From NCBI RefSeq assembly GCF_030605225.1, contig NZ_JAUWAV010000034.1, positions 1 to 47,730 on the forward strand: a stretch of DNA of 47,730 nucleotides. Direction: 5' to 3'. A program made the position numbers and the translations under genes. Every line of letters starts with the position of its first letter. Positions within the stretch are counted from its first letter, which is position 1. Below are positions 45,214 through 47,730 of this stretch, piece after piece. Source of the stretch: Geoalkalibacter sp. Its GTDB lineage: Bacteria; Desulfobacterota; Desulfuromonadia; Desulfuromonadales; Geoalkalibacteraceae. The notes under the pieces were generated by a model. The model was not told where the DNA came from. It was given only the letters and a program-made list of their open reading frames with translations, and did not search any database.

Positions 45214-46488
45214 ATGATCGCCGTTCATGGGCGCGGGCTCTTGCTGGTTGTCCTTGCGCTTTCCCTGCTATTTTTCATAGCTTTCCCCGGCTCGGGCTTC
45301 AGCGCGGATCTGCGCCTGACGTCCGACACGATCCTCCAATCCTTCAAGCGCGACCTGCCGGGTGAACCTGACCGCAAGGTCGCCCCCGTTTACGAATATC
45401 TCCAGGTCGATTACGGCAAAAAGGAAGAAGCCGGCCTTTCCTTTCACGGTTACGGGTGGATGCGCATCAACCTCGGCGACGACTATTTCGACGATACCAC
45501 CGAGGCCGAACTCTTGTACGCCTATTTGGAATACGATACGCCCACCCAGGAGTTCCTGGTACGCGCCGGGCGCTTTTATGTCTTTGAGGGCGTTGCCAAC
45601 GAAGCGGTGGATGGCGTTTATGGACGCAAACACCTGCCCAACAACATCACCCTGAGCGCCTATGCCGGGCAACCCGCCGCCCTCGCGAACACCAACGGCC
45701 GCGCGGGCGACTACATTGTCGGCGGTCGCGTCTCCCATCACCACATCGGCCGCTACGAGTTCGGCGTCTCCTACAAAACCCTCGCCAACGACGGCGGCAA
45801 TGACGAGCAGTTCGCCGGCTTCGACGGCTATGTCTATCTTCCGGCCCGCATCTCCCTGCAGGGTACATCGGTTTATAATCTCAAGACCGACGGCTGGGCC
45901 GAACACTTCTACGAATTGCGCGTGCCCATGGGACCAGTCGAGGTGCGCCCCTTTTATCAGAAATACCGTTATGATGATTTCTTCGTGGATCAGGGCAGTT
46001 CCGCCTTTCCCTTCCGCTTTTTGGCCGGCACCGGCAACAGTTTGGAGGTCTTCGGCACCGAAGCCTACCTCTACCTGGATGAACGCTTCGAACTCGCGGG
46101 ACGCCTGAAACACTACGAATACGACCGGCGCGACGGCAGCGCCGATTACTACTCCCTGATTTCAACATGGAAAATTCAGATTCTCAGCCAGGTCGGCATC
46201 GAATTGGGCCGCATGGACGGCGATCAGGATCGCCATCGCTTTACCCTGGCGCGCGGCTTCTTTTACTGGGATGCCCGCCCCTGGTTCGTTTCGGGGGACG
46301 CCATGTTGGTCGACTACGACCGCCAGAAATTCGGCAAGGATCAGGCCTGGTTTGCCTCCCTGGGCTTCGGCCGGGGTTTTCTCGGGGAACGCCTGAAGCT
46401 GAAATTTTCCCTGGATTACAGCGACGACCCTTACCTGGATGATAACTTCCGCACAACGCTGGTTGCCCACTATCGCTACGGCCACTGA
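45214..46488 (+). CDS. Outer-membrane beta-barrel protein, putative porin of a cytochrome conduit
   Basis: The 424-residue product has a signal peptide (hydrophobic 8-28, cleavage near 'GFSA') and then mostly alternating polar/hydrophobic strands rich in Tyr, Phe, Gly and Asp, ending in aromatic strands 'TTLVAHYRYGH', as in outer-membrane barrels. No haem motif is present. Two c-type cytochrome lipoprotein genes follow at once. In Geobacter the Omb-Oma-Omc and Ext clusters combine such a barrel with periplasmic-side and surface cytochromes to pass electrons through the outer membrane; the same role is inferred here from order and composition. I do not recognise a specific named homologue. GGGGG lies six bases before the ATG. 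Confidence 0.78.
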   Translation: MIAVHGRGLLLVVLALSLLFFIAFPGSGFSADLRLTSDTILQSFKRDLPGEPDRKVAPVYEYLQVDYGKKEEAGLSFHGYGWMRINLGDDYFDDTTEAELLYAYLEYDTPTQEFLVRAGRFYVFEGVANEAVDGVYGRKHLPNNITLSAYAGQPAALANTNGRAGDYIVGGRVSHHHIGRYEFGVSYKTLANDGGNDEQFAGFDGYVYLPARISLQGTSVYNLKTDGWAEHFYELRVPMGPVEVRPFYQKYRYDDFFVDQGSSAFPFRFLAGTGNSLEVFGTEAYLYLDERFELAGRLKHYEYDRRDGSADYYSLISTWKIQILSQVGIELGRMDGDQDRHRFTLARGFFYWDARPWFVSGDAMLVDYDRQKFGKDQAWFASLGFGRGFLGERLKLKFSLDYSDDPYLDDNFRTTLVAHYRYGH

Positions 46489-46537
46489 GCGTTCAAGGCC
46501 CCGTTGACCCGGGCCGGTTTCTTCGGAGTATGATTGA

Positions 46538-47008
46538 ATGAATGCAAAAAAGTTTTTTTTGTTTGTGCTGTTGGGACTTTTTGCCGGCGTGCTGATTTCC
46601 TGTGTCGCGGGAAACGGCTATCGCCCCCCCAAAACACACCCACCCATCTATGAATTGGGCGAGCGCCGCGTCTACTGCGTACGCTGTCACGGGCATGAAA
46701 ACAAGGAAATGGTCTACGAGCGCTACAACCACACGCCCTTTTTCACCGACAACCATCGGCTCGTCACCTACCAGGACGAAGCCGTTTGCGCCATGTGCCA
46801 TGACCAGAGTTTTTGCAACAGTTGCCACGCCACCCGCGTCGAGCTCAAACCCTCGCTGCGCAACCAGACGGAAACCTTCCGCCGCACCCAGCATCGCGGC
46901 GACTATCTTTCGCGCCACCAAATCGACGGTCGCATCGACCCGACCTCGTGCTTTCGTTGTCACGGCAACCCGAAGGCATCGCAAACCTGCCGTCCCTGCC
47001 ACGGTTAA
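46538..47008 (+). CDS. Pentahaem c-type cytochrome lipoprotein
   Basis: The 156-residue product has a lipoprotein signal ending 'GVLISC' (lipidated Cys22) and five CXXCH haem-binding motifs: CVRCH (47-51), CAMCH (84-88), CNSCH (93-97), CFRCH (138-142) and CRPCH (151-155). Extra histidines (for example in 'NHTPFF', 'TQHRGDYLSRHQ') could be distal haem ligands. The density, five haems in about 135 mature residues, fits an electron-transfer protein rather than an enzyme. Lipid anchoring and the gene order after a barrel suggest the periplasmic-side partner of an outer-membrane conduit. GGAG lies nine bases before the ATG. The following cytochrome gene starts 18 bases after the stop. Confidence 0.9.
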   Translation: MNAKKFFLFVLLGLFAGVLISCVAGNGYRPPKTHPPIYELGERRVYCVRCHGHENKEMVYERYNHTPFFTDNHRLVTYQDEAVCAMCHDQSFCNSCHATRVELKPSLRNQTETFRRTQHRGDYLSRHQIDGRIDPTSCFRCHGNPKASQTCRPCHG

Positions 47009-47026
47009 CAGGGGGTGAGACCCATC

Positions 47027-47730
47027 ATGGATAAGAGGGGACTGAGATCACTGGCGGCGTTAAGCTTGGCTTTCTCGTTGCTCCTTTATGCCTGCGGCGG
47101 CGGCAGCGGCAACGAGGATGCGCCCACCGTGCGCAATGCCCATGAACCGGGCTGGCAGGTGGACCACAGTGCTACGGCCAGGGTCGCCCAGGCCAAGAAC
47201 GATTTCTCGGACTGCCAAGTCTGTCATCGCGCCGATCTCAACGGCGGCGGCGGGGTTCCGGGTTGTTTTGAGTGCCATACCGCCGGCGAACCTTTCTCCA
47301 ATTTCCATCGCAAGCAGCCCGGGTTCGAGCAGCTTGAGTGGGCCAATCCCCTCAACCACGGCTGGGCCGCCAAACAGAATCTACTTGCCTGCCAGGGTTG
47401 CCATGCCGAGCGTGGCGGTCCGGGCAGCAACCCCCGCTTCAATGTCACCTTGCGCAGCCTGGTCGGGGGGTGTGAAAGTGTGCTCTGTCATGGGGATAAA
47501 ACCAATATCTACACCGATCTGGTCGCAACGCCGCCTCGACAGCTAATTGACAACGTTGCCCACCCGACTTTTGCCGCCCACCCGGGTTCGAGCGCGCCGG
47601 ATAATTTCTGGTGGTTCGGGCAGCGCCTAGAATTTCCGGGCGGCATACAAGCCAAGCTCGGGCACTGGGATGTGCAGAACATGCAAGCCTGCACCCTCTG
47701 TCACGGAGTGCAAGGTTTGGGCGGTAGCGG
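47027..47730 (+). CDS. Multihaem c-type cytochrome lipoprotein with a CX4CH site, 3' end missing
   Basis: The frame opens at ATG 47027 and is still open at the window end, giving 234 visible residues. The signal ends 'LLLYAC' with the lipidated Cys23. Four standard haem motifs are visible, CQVCH (63-67), CFECH (80-84), CQGCH (122-126) and CTLCH (222-226), plus CESVLCH (149-155), a CX4CH site. The CX4CH-then-CXXCH arrangement matches the domain first noted in Geobacter sulfurreducens cytochromes. The unit CxxCH-x-GG-CxxCH at 63-84 seems to begin again at 222 ('CHGVQGLGGSG'), so more haems probably follow. It is likely the surface or outer-leaflet member of the conduit; that is inference. Confidence 0.88.
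   Translation, partial: MDKRGLRSLAALSLAFSLLLYACGGGSGNEDAPTVRNAHEPGWQVDHSATARVAQAKNDFSDCQVCHRADLNGGGGVPGCFECHTAGEPFSNFHRKQPGFEQLEWANPLNHGWAAKQNLLACQGCHAERGGPGSNPRFNVTLRSLVGGCESVLCHGDKTNIYTDLVATPPRQLIDNVAHPTFAAHPGSSAPDNFWWFGQRLEFPGGIQAKLGHWDVQNMQACTLCHGVQGLGGS

Overview
This 47.7 kb window is a contiguous piece of a GC-rich, gene-dense bacterial chromosome. The gene set points to a Geobacter/Desulfuromonas-type bacterium (Desulfuromonadia). The main clues are c-type cytochrome lipoproteins with CXXCH and one CX4CH haem motif beside an outer-membrane barrel, a MucR-type zinc-finger regulator, a DUF2914 protein, NtrC-type two-component genes, and separated AmmeMemoRadiSam genes. The lineage is inferred from gene content; no rRNA gene is present. 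I recognised no tRNA, rRNA, CRISPR array, insertion sequence or prophage. Forty-five protein genes are called; the first and last are cut by the window edges.

Layout. 1-1.4 kb: end of a beta-hydroxyacid dehydrogenase gene with its terminator, then amrA. 1.4-4.7 kb (minus): an iron block of fur, a terminator, a Fur-box-like palindrome, feoB, a tiny cysteine-rich protein and a DtxR-FeoA regulator, the last three joined by 4-nt overlaps. 4.8-9.5 kb (minus): histidine kinase and sigma-54 response regulator, hotdog thioesterase, small zinc metallopeptidase, TlpA-like thioredoxin and CcdA. 9.6-12.2 kb (plus): AEC transporter, two-domain glycosyltransferase and a short PrmA-like methyltransferase. 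12.2-17.4 kb (minus): valS, a receiver protein with an acidic linker, and a dGTPase. 17.5-19.4 kb: mucR-type gene, DUF2914 protein and a PilZ protein, with palindromes in their upstream regions. 19.4-27 kb (minus): secA, hybrid histidine kinase, argJ, deoC, deoB. 27.2-31.3 kb (minus): nadK, recN, an ArgA-like acetyltransferase and an M23 peptidase. 31.5-33.8 kb: rarA and convergent amrS. 34-39.4 kb (minus): the rod-shape operon mreB-mreC-mreD-mrdA-rodA. 39.6-45 kb (plus): PpiD/SurA-type chaperone, purC, TPR lipoprotein, cupin and AzgA-type purine permease. 45.2 kb to the end (plus): outer-membrane barrel, pentahaem lipoprotein and a larger multihaem lipoprotein that runs off the window.

Most of the window is housekeeping: translation, secretion, cell-wall elongation, nucleotide and NADP metabolism, and DNA repair. 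The most interesting part is the right end, where a barrel gene followed by two cytochrome lipoprotein genes has the make-up of a porin-cytochrome conduit that would carry electrons across the outer membrane. Next are the iron-uptake block with two different metal regulators, a set of strong inverted repeats placed over promoters or ribosome-binding sites, and a hybrid kinase with a damaged ATP-binding box. Several genes (amrA, fur, the sigma-54 regulator, mreC, mreD, rodA, the M23 peptidase) appear to start with TTG, mostly behind clear ribosome-binding sites.
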